Shown here one piece after another: positions 7,476-16,373 of a stretch of 64,000 bases of DNA. The stretch is from UBA2040 sp963977135 (GTDB lineage Bacteria > Bacteroidota > Bacteroidia > Flavobacteriales_D > Crocinitomicaceae). The notes below the pieces were generated by a model, which worked only from the letters and a program-made list of their open reading frames with translations, did no database searches and was not told the origin of the DNA. Position 1 is the stretch's first letter. Every line of letters begins with the position of its first letter. The translations under genes were made by a program, and so were the position numbers. The stretch is taken from the NCBI GenBank assembly GCA_963977135.1, contig CAXBNN010000002.1:496001-560000 (forward strand), in the 5' to 3' direction.

Positions 7476-10310
7476 CTAAACTACAAAATTCACAATCTTC
7501 CCTGGAACGATAATCACCTTTTTCGGTTCTTTTCCTTCTAAGTATTTCTGTGTTTGCTCTAAAGCTAAAATCTCTTTTTTCATGTCTGGAACGCTCATTC
7601 CTAAGTCTAAATTGACTTTAAATCGCATTTTTCCATTGAAAGACACGGGATATTCGAAACTTGACTCAACTAGGTGCTTTTCGTCGAAGGATGGGAATGT
7701 TGCTTTTGTAACCGATTCATTGTTGCCTAATTCTTTCCACAACTCTTCGCAAATGTGTGGTGCGAAAGGTGAAAGTAAGACAACTAATTCACTTAAAACA
7801 GCTCGATTGTTGCACTTCTGCTCCATCAATTCGTTGACACAAATCATGAAAGTGGAAACGCCTGTATTGAATGAAAAACGTTCCAAATCTTCACCTATCT
7901 TCTTGATGGTTTTGTGTAAAGTTTTCAAGTTGTCTTTGCTTGGTTCGCCATCGCTTAAAACAAAATTGTTTTCTGCATCGTGGAACAAACGCCAAAACTT
8001 GCGCAAGAAATTGTGAACGCCATTGATTCCTTTTGTATCCCAAGGTTTACTTTGCTCCAATGGTCCCAAGAACATTTCATACATACGCAAAGTATCCGCC
8101 CCGAATTTTTCTACTAACTCGTCTGGAGTTTGCACGTTGTACTTGGACTTGGACATTTTTTCTACTTCATTACCACAGATGTAAGTTCCATCGTCTTCGA
8201 GAATGAATTCGGCATCTTTAAATTCTGGACGCCATTTTTTGAAAGCTTCGATGTCAAGTACATCATTTTCGACGAAAGCAATGTCTGCATGCAATGGTGT
8301 AACTATGTACTCCGCTTTTTTAGTGTTTGAAACAAATTTATTCTCTCCATCAAGCCTGTAAACAAAACTACTTCTCCCCAAAATCATCCCCTGATTGATC
8401 ATTTTCTGAAAAGGTTCATCGAAAGGAATGTAGCCCATGTCGTTTAGGAATTTCGTCCAGAAACGAGCGTACAACAAGTGACCGGTTGCGTGTTCTGCTC
8501 CACCAATGTACAAATCTACATTGTTCCAGTAGTCTACTTTTTCTTTGGACACGAATTCAGTATCATTTTTCGGATCCATGTAACGCAAGAAATACCAAGA
8601 ACTTCCTGCCCAACCTGGCATCGTGTTGTAATCCATGCGGTCACCTTGGAATTGTTCTTTCCATGCTTCCCTTGTAGCACGAGCCAATGGCGGTTCACCT
8701 TCTTCAGTTGGCAAATATTTATCTACTTCTGGAAGGCGAATTGGTAATTTATCGTCTTCAACAAGCTTTGGTAAGTCGTTTTCGAAATAAACTGGGAAAG
8801 GTTCACCCCAATAACGCTGACGAGAGAAAATTGCATCTCGCAAACGGTACAATATTTTTCCTTTCCCTATTCCTGCTTCTTGAATTTTATGTATCGCCAA
8901 TTTCATGGCTTTTTTAATTTCTAAGCCAGAAAGGAAATCAGAGTGGGCAATTTTACCCACTTTATCAGCATAGGCTTCTTCAGAAATATCTACTCCCTCA
9001 AAAATATTGATGATGTCTATTCCAAAATGTTTCGCAAAATCCCAATCACGTTGGTCGCCACATGGAACGGCCATTACAGCTCCAGTTCCGTAACTTGCCA
9101 ATACGTAATCGCCTATCCAAATCTGAATTTTCTCGCCTGAGAATGGATGGATAGCATACGCTCCTGTGAACGCACCCGTAATGTTTTTCACATCCGATTG
9201 ACGATCGCGCTCCGATTTTAAAGAAGCTGATTTTTTGTATTCTTCGATTTCCGATTTTTGCTCAGGAGTTGTGATAATATCAACCAACTCATGTTCTGGC
9301 GCAAGAACCATGAAGGAAACGCCGAAAATGGTGTCAGGACGAGTTGTGAAAACTTCGATTTCGTGGAATTCGACTCCTCTCAGTCCACTCGAATTCTCAA
9401 TTGATGACTGAGCGGAGTTGGAGGCATCTGTTGAAGCAACTTTAAACTTCACCGAGCATCCTTCGGATTTTCCTATCCAGTTTCTTTGAATTTCTTTGAT
9501 GGAATCTGTCCAATCGACTTTATCTAGTCCGTCCAAAAGCCGTTGTGCATATGCTTTGATTCGCATCGACCACTGGCGCATCAATTTTTGTTCTACAGGA
9601 TGTCCACCGCGTTCAGAAACACCATTTACAACCTCATCATTTGCCAAAACGGTTCCTAAAGCCGGACACCAGTTTACCCATGAATCGGCTAGGAAAGCCA
9701 TTCTGTATTCTTGTAATATATTTTCTTTATCTGTGGTGGAAAGATTTTTCCACCTTTCCGCAGTGAAGATTTCTTCGAAATCGGTGCAAGCGTTTATTCC
9801 TGCATTTCCATTTTCCTCGAATTGAGCAATTAGGCTCGAAATGTTTTCTGCTTTATTCGTATCGTTATTGAACCAAGCGTTGAACAACTGCTTGAAAATC
9901 CATTGCGTCCATTTGTAATATTCTGGAGATGAAGTGCGAACTTCTCTATCCCAGTCGAAACAGAAACCCATTTTATCTAATTGTTCACGGTAGCGCGCAA
10001 TATTCGTTTCTGTTGTAATTGCTGGATGTTGACCCGTTTGAATTGCATATTGTTCTGCTGGCAAACCAAAGGAGTCATAACCCATAGGATGAAGCACGTT
10101 AAAACCCTTCAGTTTTTTGTAACGTGAGAAAATATCTGAAGCGATATATCCTAGTGGGTGACCAACGTGTAAACCTGCTCCGGAAGGATAAGGGAACATG
10201 TCCAAAACATAATATTTTGGTTTGGTTTTATCCTCAATCGTTTCATTGGTTTTGTTGTCCTTCCAATATTTTTGCCAATCGCGTTCAATTTTCCCAAAAT
10301 TGTATTCCAT
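7476..10310 (-). CDS. leuS: Leucyl-tRNA synthetase
   Basis: Class I aminoacyl-tRNA synthetase charging tRNA-Leu, 944 aa. The HIGH-type motif is PSGAGLHVGHPLGY near residue 42, and the KMSKS motif is EKMSKSKYN near 717. The CP1 editing domain starts at FTTRPDTIFG (about 330). The anticodon-binding and C-terminal domains are complete. Just before the editing domain there is an extra stretch of about 20-25 Ser/Asn/Gly-rich residues (about 290-315) encoded by a DNA palindrome, probably a repeat element that inserted in frame. It is transcribed divergently from the histidine-kinase gene. Confidence 0.97.
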   Translation of the reverse strand: MEYNFGKIERDWQKYWKDNKTNETIEDKTKPKYYVLDMFPYPSGAGLHVGHPLGYIASDIFSRYKKLKGFNVLHPMGYDSFGLPAEQYAIQTGQHPAITTETNIARYREQLDKMGFCFDWDREVRTSSPEYYKWTQWIFKQLFNAWFNNDTNKAENISSLIAQFEENGNAGINACTDFEEIFTAERWKNLSTTDKENILQEYRMAFLADSWVNWCPALGTVLANDEVVNGVSERGGHPVEQKLMRQWSMRIKAYAQRLLDGLDKVDWTDSIKEIQRNWIGKSEGCSVKFKVASTDASNSAQSSIENSSGLRGVEFHEIEVFTTRPDTIFGVSFMVLAPEHELVDIITTPEQKSEIEEYKKSASLKSERDRQSDVKNITGAFTGAYAIHPFSGEKIQIWIGDYVLASYGTGAVMAVPCGDQRDWDFAKHFGIDIINIFEGVDISEEAYADKVGKIAHSDFLSGLEIKKAMKLAIHKIQEAGIGKGKILYRLRDAIFSRQRYWGEPFPVYFENDLPKLVEDDKLPIRLPEVDKYLPTEEGEPPLARATREAWKEQFQGDRMDYNTMPGWAGSSWYFLRYMDPKNDTEFVSKEKVDYWNNVDLYIGGAEHATGHLLYARFWTKFLNDMGYIPFDEPFQKMINQGMILGRSSFVYRLDGENKFVSNTKKAEYIVTPLHADIAFVENDVLDIEAFKKWRPEFKDAEFILEDDGTYICGNEVEKMSKSKYNVQTPDELVEKFGADTLRMYEMFLGPLEQSKPWDTKGINGVHNFLRKFWRLFHDAENNFVLSDGEPSKDNLKTLHKTIKKIGEDLERFSFNTGVSTFMICVNELMEQKCNNRAVLSELVVLLSPFAPHICEELWKELGNNESVTKATFPSFDEKHLVESSFEYPVSFNGKMRFKVNLDLGMSVPDMKKEILALEQTQKYLEGKEPKKVIIVPGKIVNFVV
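9369..9423. repeat. Palindromic element inside leuS
   Basis: Arms TTCGACTCCTCTCAGTC (9369-9385) and GACTGAGCGGAGTTGGA (9406-9422) are inverted copies with three mismatches around a 20-base loop. The sequence is like the CTGAGCGGAGTCGAA type of dispersed intergenic palindrome. It lies in frame and encodes a low-complexity insertion in LeuRS. Confidence 0.6.
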
Positions 10311-10334
10311 GCCGTGCTTCTGTTATTTTTGGGA

Positions 10335-10342
10335 CAAAGATA
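10335..10342 (-). promoter_or_regulatory. leuS -7 promoter box
   Basis: On the minus strand TATCTTTG, 24 bases before the leuS ATG. A perfect TAnnTTTG match, without a clear -33 TTG. Confidence 0.45.
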
Positions 10343-10402
10343 ATGCCTTTCAGCTTTAACGCCATCTTGTTCCCAAAAAGTTATATCTTTAATGCACTTG
10401 AA

Positions 10403-12631
10403 ATGAAGTCGCTTTCTCCAATAGTTTATATCGCTTTTCTAATCTCACTGTTTTGGGGTTCGAACTCAGGCCTCTATGCGCAGATACAATCTGAAAAAGA
10501 GTTGATTCGTGGTGTGCGCGAAACGAAAGATAAGGATGTGAAGATTTTGCGAATGATTCAGCTTGGAGAATTTTATTCAGATTTAAATCTAAAAAAAGCT
10601 GAAAGTCTAAGGAAAAGAATCAATTATTTAGCTAAAAATGAAGGAAGTACGAAGACTTTTGAAATTGATCTTTACAACGCGAAAATATTTAAACTTCAGC
10701 GAAATTTTGATGGCTTTTTTAATCGCGTTTTTCCATACAAAGACAAAAATATCTCATCATATTCTGTTGAAAAAAGAATTGAAATCTTACAAAACCTGGG
10801 ATACCTGTATGTATTAATTAATGATTATAATCAAGCGAAAATCTTCTTGCAGAAATCGTTATCGCTTGCAGCTTCAAAAAAAATCTACTCAGAAATTGGT
10901 CGTTCTAATTGTTATTTAGCGTTCAATGAGATGAACCACAATAACAAGGAAAAAGCCCTTGAGTACCTTGAATTAGCTTTAGAAGCTGCGAAAAAAACCA
11001 GGAAAAAGATTGATTTTGCCTTTGCCTACTTGTTTCAATCATTTGTCTACAATTATTTTGGGCAACCCGAAATTGCTATTTCAAAAGAATTAACTGCCTA
11101 TACATATGCCCAAGAAGCTCAAAACTATTCTTTGATGGCACTAATCTCAAACCAAATTGGTGACAAACAAATCGACATAGAAAATTTTAAAGAGGCCTCT
11201 TATTATTACGAAAGAGCTTATGATCATTCTCTTGTTTACCAAGATCCATTACTTCAAGGTTTAGCTTTGACGTCTAAAGCGAATGCTCAGCGTTTAATGA
11301 ATCAAATAGATGAGAGTTTGTCGCTTAACCGCAAGGCCTTTCAAATTTTGAAAAAAGTTGGTTCAAGCAATGAATTAGGACTAGCAGAGCTTCACTACGC
11401 ACAAATTTATATTGACAAAAAGGCCTTTACAGAAGCATTAGTACATTTAAATAGATCGTTAAAACACTATACCGAAAACGGTGATAAGAAAAGAATACGT
11501 GAAATAAACTTCTATACTGGTGTAATTTACAAAGAACGGAAACAATACTCTGAAGCCCTGCAATACTTAACAAAGTCGATTGACAAGAATGGGCCAAAGA
11601 GTTTTTCTAACGAATCGTCTGAAGTCTATCCGTTAATAGCAGAAATTTACAAAGCTCAAGGAAACAATAAAAAGGCTTTAGAGAATTTAGAAAAATATGC
11701 TCAACTCACTGAAAAAAGTAATAGAAACCAAACGTCTAGAAGAATTGCAGAGCTAAATGAATTATATCGTTCGGAACAAAGAGACGCGCTTATAAGTCAA
11801 CAAAACAAAATTCTTGAAAGCCAGAAACGCGAACGTGAATTGACAAAAACAAAGTTGGAAAATGTTTCGCTGCGAAACATTTTGCAGACTTATGTGATTA
11901 TCGCTTTTGTGATAATTTTAATCCTTGTAACTATAATAGGTATTTTTAGAATTCGACAGGCAGCCATACAACAGAAAAGACGCGAAGCGGAAATGTCGCA
12001 AGTTTTACTTCGAACTCAAATGAATCCTCATTTCATTTTTAATGCAATGTCCGTGATTCAAAGTTATATTTTTGAAAATGACACGAAAAACTCTAGCAAA
12101 TTTTTGGTTAGCTTTTCACGATTGATTCGGCTGATTTTAGAAAACTCCCCAAAAGCATTTATTAATTTAGAAACAGAAATAGAAATTTTGCAAAAATATT
12201 TAGAAACTCAGAAACACCGTTTTGAAGATCGCTTTGATTTTGAAATTATATGTCCCGAAGCATTGTTTTTCGATAATGTTCAAATTCCACCAATGATCAC
12301 TCAGCCTTTCGTTGAAAATTCAATTGAACATGGACAGCTACATACTTTACCTGATGGCAAAATAACTGTTCAATTTAGTAAACAGGATAAAATGTTACAT
12401 ATTCGAATAGAAGATAATGGTATTGGAAGGGCGAAATCGGAGGAATTTAATACCGGTAAAGGTCACAACAGTATGGCGTTGAATATTACTCGTAATCGTA
12501 TAAATATGATTAATGAAAAATACAAATCAGCGGGATCGCTCACTATTATGGACTCGGACGAGGAAAAGCAGTCTGGTACTAAAGTTTTAATATCACTTCC
12601 CTACGTAAATAAGCATTCAGTAACAACGTAA
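10403..12631 (+). CDS. TPR-containing LytS-type sensor histidine kinase
   Basis: The start is set at ATG 10403 (MKSLSPIVYIAFLISLFW...), which gives a signal peptide and 742 aa. In-frame codons upstream run back into leuS and are not used. The periplasmic part (about 30-440) consists of helical TPR-like repeats. A coiled segment and one membrane helix follow near residues 495-515. The C-terminus is a His_kinase domain of the LytS/YehU class: the phosphoacceptor motif TQMNPHFIFNAM near residue 540 and a HATPase domain with PFVENSIEHG and EDNGIGR. It probably phosphorylates the LytTR regulator 12 bases downstream. The signal sensed is unknown. TPR sensors of this class are common in Bacteroidota. 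Confidence 0.9.
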   Translation: MKSLSPIVYIAFLISLFWGSNSGLYAQIQSEKELIRGVRETKDKDVKILRMIQLGEFYSDLNLKKAESLRKRINYLAKNEGSTKTFEIDLYNAKIFKLQRNFDGFFNRVFPYKDKNISSYSVEKRIEILQNLGYLYVLINDYNQAKIFLQKSLSLAASKKIYSEIGRSNCYLAFNEMNHNNKEKALEYLELALEAAKKTRKKIDFAFAYLFQSFVYNYFGQPEIAISKELTAYTYAQEAQNYSLMALISNQIGDKQIDIENFKEASYYYERAYDHSLVYQDPLLQGLALTSKANAQRLMNQIDESLSLNRKAFQILKKVGSSNELGLAELHYAQIYIDKKAFTEALVHLNRSLKHYTENGDKKRIREINFYTGVIYKERKQYSEALQYLTKSIDKNGPKSFSNESSEVYPLIAEIYKAQGNNKKALENLEKYAQLTEKSNRNQTSRRIAELNELYRSEQRDALISQQNKILESQKRERELTKTKLENVSLRNILQTYVIIAFVIILILVTIIGIFRIRQAAIQQKRREAEMSQVLLRTQMNPHFIFNAMSVIQSYIFENDTKNSSKFLVSFSRLIRLILENSPKAFINLETEIEILQKYLETQKHRFEDRFDFEIICPEALFFDNVQIPPMITQPFVENSIEHGQLHTLPDGKITVQFSKQDKMLHIRIEDNGIGRAKSEEFNTGKGHNSMALNITRNRINMINEKYKSAGSLTIMDSDEEKQSGTKVLISLPYVNKHSVTT

Positions 12632-12643
12632 AAGCCTTTAACT

Positions 12644-13390
12644 ATGATGATAAACGTATTAATAATTGACGATGAAAAAAGAACGCGAGATTTAATAGCG
12701 AAAATGTTAGACTCATTCGATTTGAATCTTTCAATCAGTACAGAAGGAAGCAGTGTTGAATCTGGTATACAGGCGATTGAACGACTTAAACCCCGAATCG
12801 TTTTATTAGATATTCAATTACCCGATGGAAACGGATTTGATGTCCTTAAAGGTGTTACCTACCAGAACTTCGATGTAATTTTTATCACTGCACACGAGGA
12901 GTACGCAATAAGAGCAATTAAGTTTTCGGCTTTAGACTATATATTAAAACCTGTAGATCCAGAAGAATTGAACGCTGCAATAACGAAAGCAGTTGCAACT
13001 GTAAAAGAGAAAAAGTCTCCCGAAATGTTCGACACCTTGCAATTCAACATGGGGAATCATACGAAAAGACGCTTAGTCCTGAAAACCCTTGAAAGTGTGC
13101 ATGTTGTGGAATTAGATTCTATTTTACGTTGTGAAGCAGATAGAAATTATACAACTTTCTACTTAGACAATGGTAACAAAATATTTGTTTCTAAAACGCT
13201 GAAAGAATACGAGTTACTGCTTGCTAATTACAATTTTTTACGTGTTCAGCAATCCCACTTAATAAATATCGATTTTGTTGAACGATATGATAAAACAGAG
13301 GGAGGATCAGTCGTAATGAAAGATGGTTCACATATTCCGTTGTCCCCATCAAAAAGGGATTTGTTCTTCAAAATGTTGGAAACAATATAG
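12644..13390 (+). CDS. LytTR-family response regulator
   Basis: 248 aa. The receiver domain (about 1-120) has the acidic pocket IIDDE, the phosphoacceptor Asp near residue 56 in LLDIQLPDG and the conserved Lys in YILKPVD. A LytTR DNA-binding domain follows (about 140-245) with FLRVQQSHLINIDFV and the end HIPLSPSKRD. It lies 12 bases after its partner kinase gene, so the pair forms one operon. Two start codons (12644 and 12647) are possible. Targets cannot be deduced. A long non-coding region with inverted repeats follows. Confidence 0.93.
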   Translation: MMINVLIIDDEKRTRDLIAKMLDSFDLNLSISTEGSSVESGIQAIERLKPRIVLLDIQLPDGNGFDVLKGVTYQNFDVIFITAHEEYAIRAIKFSALDYILKPVDPEELNAAITKAVATVKEKKSPEMFDTLQFNMGNHTKRRLVLKTLESVHVVELDSILRCEADRNYTTFYLDNGNKIFVSKTLKEYELLLANYNFLRVQQSHLINIDFVERYDKTEGGSVVMKDGSHIPLSPSKRDLFFKMLETI

Positions 13391-13730
13391 GCTAAGTTAA
13401 TTCTGAACGTCAAAATGTTCGTTGATAAGTGCTTTTTGATAAATACTGTCTTACGATACGAAACAGTAATAGTATATTTGCTAAAGGAAATAAGGAGAAA
13501 AATTCTGGTTATTTTTGATGTTCTTTTTTTGTTTTGATGATGTAGCTGCTTGGAGAGGCAGTTTCATTTTCTAGTTTGATATAAGAGTTTATAGTTCTTC
13601 TTCATCTAAGACGTAAAAAAGACTTGAAAAAGTAATGACATTCACAAATAACCAGAATTTTATTTACCGTAAGACATTCAACCAACTACTAGGTTGTGAA
13701 AACTATGGTACTTCAGTTTAACTGAAGGAA
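13391..13730. repeat. Gene-free region carrying a MITE-like inverted repeat
   Basis: A 16-base sequence AAAATTCTGGTTATTT (13499-13514) recurs inverted at 13646-13661. An outer 9-base arm TGTCTTACG (13447-13455) recurs inverted at 13668-13676. The outer-to-inner spacing differs between sides (43 versus 6 bases), as if one arm had gained or lost sequence. A separate perfect palindrome CTTCAGTT-T-AACTGAAG lies at 13711-13727. No credible coding frame. It may be a decayed non-autonomous mobile element. Confidence 0.45.
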
Positions 13731-13761
13731 AAAAAGGTTGCCAGTTCTGGCAACCTTTTTT
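13731..13761. terminator. Bidirectional terminator
   Basis: A 13-bp perfect stem AAAAAGGTTGCCA / TGGCAACCTTTTT with GTTC loop. It directly abuts the stop codon of the minus-strand cyclase gene. Confidence 0.85.
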
Positions 13762-14516
13762 TATGTGGTAAACATTTTATATAAAATAGGCCTGCTCGGC
13801 GAAGCATCATTTTCGAAAGGTGCAACTTGTAAATTCAATAAATAATTACCGTCTTCTACCTCAGTAGGAATAAATACAAATTCGGTAATTGTTCTTTCCA
13901 TATCTGGCGATTCAGGAACTGCCCAAAACGAATGATGAAACTGCAATAATCCGTTGTCATTTTCTTTATCAACAGAAGGTAAATCAACAAGTAGGTGTTT
14001 AACCCCTGCTTCACGCAAAATCTCCGCTCCTCCTGCCTCAAAATAACAAGGATTTGTGTTGCTGTAATCAATCTGCAATTTAGTATCGCTATTTGGCAAG
14101 GTTCTAATAACAAGAGCCTCCACCTCAATAAGACCCAAATTTCTAATTTGATCAGTGGTAATTATTGCGTCAGTCCCATTTTCAATTTCAACTTGCACTG
14201 GGGCAATACTAACCAGTTTTGCTTTGTATAATAAAGGATGCTTTATTTTATTGACAGAATATACTTTTTTAGTAATATGTCCCAGTCCTTCTGTATGCGT
14301 TCCATGAGCATGAGGATTAAAAAAAATATTCCTAAAATTAACTGGAGCTCCCTTTTCCACAGAACCTATAAATCCCTCGGCTTTTACTGGTTCAATTTTA
14401 GGGTCGTCTAAATACCATGCTTTCACTTTGGGATGACCACTACCAATTACTATTGATATATCAATCCCTTCGTTGGAATCAATGTAGGATTTGCCGTCTT
14501 CTAAATAAAATTTCAT
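13761..14516 (-). CDS. Cyclase family protein (kynurenine formamidase-like fold)
   Basis: 251 aa. The signature HAHGTHTEGLGH at about residues 69-80 corresponds to the metal-binding HxGTHxDxxxH motif of the cyclase/kynurenine formamidase superfamily, with Glu in place of Asp. Further motifs LLVDLPSVD and FHHSFWAVPES fit the family, whose members are metal-dependent hydrolases acting on amides or cyclic substrates. No signal peptide, so cytosolic. There is no tryptophan-catabolism gene nearby, so arylformamidase activity should not be assumed. Monocistronic between a terminator and a divergent YceI gene. Confidence 0.85.
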   Translation of the reverse strand: MKFYLEDGKSYIDSNEGIDISIVIGSGHPKVKAWYLDDPKIEPVKAEGFIGSVEKGAPVNFRNIFFNPHAHGTHTEGLGHITKKVYSVNKIKHPLLYKAKLVSIAPVQVEIENGTDAIITTDQIRNLGLIEVEALVIRTLPNSDTKLQIDYSNTNPCYFEAGGAEILREAGVKHLLVDLPSVDKENDNGLLQFHHSFWAVPESPDMERTITEFVFIPTEVEDGNYLLNLQVAPFENDASPSRPILYKMFTT

Positions 14517-14586
14517 GGATTTGATTTATTCAAAAATACCATTTTTCAAAAAAGGAGATGCCAAAAAAACAAAACAAATAAATTAG

Positions 14587-14598
14587 TTACCATGGTAA
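14587..14598. promoter_or_regulatory. Palindromic operator candidate upstream of the YceI gene
   Basis: TTACCATGGTAA is a perfect 12-bp palindrome, extended imperfectly by flanking A/T bases. It lies where the -33 element of the YceI promoter should be, so a bound dimeric repressor (MarR or HxlR type, by inference) would block transcription. Confidence 0.45.
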
Positions 14599-14612
14599 TT
14601 AAATATTTTTCA

Positions 14613-14620
14613 TACATTTG
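14613..14620 (+). promoter_or_regulatory. -7 promoter box of the YceI gene
   Basis: TACATTTG matches TAnnTTTG, 18 bases before the chosen ATG at 14639. It also shows that the in-frame upstream codon at 14618 lies in the promoter and is not the start. Confidence 0.55.
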
Positions 14621-14638
14621 ATAAAAAACATAAATCAT

Positions 14639-15244
14639 ATGAAAGCATTACATTTATTTTTAGCTGCTGGGACAGCTCTAGCAATGACCGCTTGTGGCGG
14701 CGCTGATAGTGAAAAATTAGAGAACGTAGAAGTTGAAATGGCTACGTTGAACGTTAACACTGAAAACTCAACATTAGCGTGGAAAGGAAGTAAAAGTCCT
14801 GAGTATTTTCACACAGGAAGTGTAAAATTCAGTGAAGGTCAAGCACAATTCATTGATGGAAATCTTGTAAGCGGTACTTTCTCAGTAAACATGAGTACGA
14901 TGACTTCATTAGACGCTGAATTACCAGATGAGAAAAAAACTATGCTTATTGGACATCTTTCTTCACCTGAATTCTTTGATGTTGCAAACAACGTTAATGT
15001 GAAAGTTAAATGTGGCGCATACGTTGATGGTAAATTGCCTATTACAATTATGATGTCTGGTAAAGAAATCAAACAAGACATTGACGCAAATGTAATGTTT
15101 GAGGATGGAAAAGGCAGTATCACTGGAAAGTTTGATGTTGACTTCAGCGCATTAGACGTTGCAGGATTCAAACCTAAAGAAGGTGGAGAAGCACCAGATG
15201 CCTTGCCTATTATTTCATTTGAGTTGAATTTACTTTTGAAATAA
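14639..15244 (+). CDS. YceI family lipoprotein
   Basis: Start chosen at 14639 because the promoter box lies just upstream and a lipoprotein signal follows at once (MKALHLFLAAG, lipobox AMTAC). 201 aa. The mature part is a YceI lipocalin-like beta-barrel: STLAWKGSKSPEYFHTGSVKFSEG, then GTFSVNMSTMTSLD, LIGHLSSPEFFDV and a C-terminal repeat of the barrel. The family binds polyisoprenoid or other amphipathic molecules. Many Bacteroidota lipoprotein versions are stress-induced. A palindrome over the promoter suggests repression. It ends at a perfect-stem terminator. Confidence 0.88.
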   Translation: MKALHLFLAAGTALAMTACGGADSEKLENVEVEMATLNVNTENSTLAWKGSKSPEYFHTGSVKFSEGQAQFIDGNLVSGTFSVNMSTMTSLDAELPDEKKTMLIGHLSSPEFFDVANNVNVKVKCGAYVDGKLPITIMMSGKEIKQDIDANVMFEDGKGSITGKFDVDFSALDVAGFKPKEGGEAPDALPIISFELNLLLK

Positions 15245-15266
15245 AATAATTAGTTAATAAAAAATG

Positions 15267-15299
15267 AAGGCGAGTCACCAATGTGACTCGCCTTTTTTA
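15267..15299 (+). terminator. Intrinsic terminator after the YceI gene
   Basis: A 12-bp perfect stem AAGGCGAGTCAC / GTGACTCGCCTT with CAAT loop and a T6 tail. Confidence 0.88.
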
Positions 15300-15311
15300 T
15301 TTCTTTGCAAA

Positions 15312-15929
15312 ATGATTGATTCATCCGTAAAAGCTATATTATTTGATTTAGGCGGTGTGCTTATAAACCTAGATTATCAAAAGACAATTCATGCTTTTGA
15401 AAAAATGGGAATCGAAAATTTTGACACTCTTTATTCTCAAGCGCAACAAGATGATCTTTTTGATGATTTTGAAACAGGTAAAATCTCCTCGTTTCACTTT
15501 ATAAATAGAATATTGGACCTTCTTCCCCAGGGTTCGAACCCTAATCAAGTTGTAAGTGCTTGGAATGCGATGATTCTTGATTTCCCTATGAATCGATTAG
15601 ACCTGCTGGAGAACTTATCAAAAAAGTACCCTATTTGCCTTTTGAGCAACACCAATGACTTGCACATGGAAAAAGTTCGTCGTGAATTGAAAAAAACGAG
15701 CAACAAGGCATTGGAAGATTTCTTTAACACTATTTTCCTATCTCAGGAAATTGGGTTACGAAAACCTACAAAAGAAGTATTTGAATATGTTTCTCAAAAA
15801 ATAGGGGTTTCACCGGAAGAAATACTTTTTATCGACGATAGTATACAGCATATTGAATCAGCAAAAAATATTGGTTTTCAAACTATACATTTGACAATGC
15901 CTCTAGAAAATCACCCTTCTTTTTCTTGA
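15312..15929 (+). CDS. HAD family hydrolase
   Basis: Start at ATG 15312. An earlier in-frame ATG at 15264 lies inside the preceding terminator. 205 aa. HAD motif I is LFDLGGVL with the nucleophile Asp near residue 12 (second Asp replaced by Gly, as in YihX/haloacid dehalogenase-like subgroups). Motif II is LLSNTN, motif III is the Lys in GLRKPTKEVF, and motif IV is ILFIDDS. The helical cap follows motif I. Likely a small-molecule phosphatase such as a sugar-phosphate phosphatase. Cytosolic. The 3' end overlaps the convergent epimerase gene by 19 bases. Confidence 0.88.
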   Translation: MIDSSVKAILFDLGGVLINLDYQKTIHAFEKMGIENFDTLYSQAQQDDLFDDFETGKISSFHFINRILDLLPQGSNPNQVVSAWNAMILDFPMNRLDLLENLSKKYPICLLSNTNDLHMEKVRRELKKTSNKALEDFFNTIFLSQEIGLRKPTKEVFEYVSQKIGVSPEEILFIDDSIQHIESAKNIGFQTIHLTMPLENHPSFS

Positions 15930-16318
15930 CACAATTCCACTAACACACCATCAGTACTTTTTGGATGTAAGAAAGCAATTCGTTTATTGTCAGCGCCAGA
16001 TTTTGCTGTCTCGTGAATAAGCATGAATCCTAAATCCTTAAGACGTTTTAATTCTTTATCTATATCCTCTACGTCAAAGGCCACATGATGAAATCCTGCG
16101 CCTTTTTTCTCTAAAAATTTAGCAATTGGCGAACTAGGATCAGTTGCTTCAAGTAATTCAATTTTTGATTCACCAATATGAAAAAAAGCTGTTCTTACTG
16201 ACTCCGATTCAACAATCTCAGTTTTGTAACAGTTTGTTCCCAACAAGGATTCATACATTGCAATAGATTCCTCAATGTTCTTTACCGCAATTCCTAAATG
16301 TTCGATTTTTCTGATCAT
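15911..16318 (-). CDS. Methylmalonyl-CoA epimerase
   Basis: Glyoxalase/VOC-fold metalloenzyme interconverting (R)- and (S)-methylmalonyl-CoA in the propionyl-CoA pathway. From ATG 16318 it is 135 aa, the normal length. Two beta-alpha-beta-beta-beta modules are seen. Metal ligands are expected in EHLGIAV (His near residue 7), GFHHVAFDV (His near 79) and the final VELCQ Glu. The HHVAFDVEDI phrase is typical for the family. No mutase genes are in the window. It is convergent with and overlaps the HAD gene. Confidence 0.9.
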   Translation of the reverse strand: MIRKIEHLGIAVKNIEESIAMYESLLGTNCYKTEIVESESVRTAFFHIGESKIELLEATDPSSPIAKFLEKKGAGFHHVAFDVEDIDKELKRLKDLGFMLIHETAKSGADNKRIAFLHPKSTDGVLVELCQEKEG

Positions 16319-16321
16319 AAT

Positions 16322-16354
16322 AAAAAGCCCCAAAGCGATGCTTCAGGGCTTGAA
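16322..16354 (-). terminator. Terminator of the 16374 gene
   Basis: AAGCCC/GGGCTT outer stem with an inner AAGC/GCTT stem and one mismatch. On the minus strand it is followed by a U-run. Confidence 0.65.
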
Positions 16355-16373
16355 TTTTAATTAGAGAAGATGA

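Noticed and set aside
7582..8016. Plus-strand 144-codon frame inside leuS
   Set aside because: Antisense shadow; residue composition is biased and no family pattern is seen.
9496..9825. Plus-strand 109-codon frame inside leuS
   Set aside because: It is the antisense shadow of a conserved enzyme and has no promoter or protein-like composition.
10124..10402. N-terminal extension of the histidine kinase gene to 10124
   Set aside because: It would overlap leuS by 187 bases and place ~93 residues with no signal character before a clear signal peptide at 10403.
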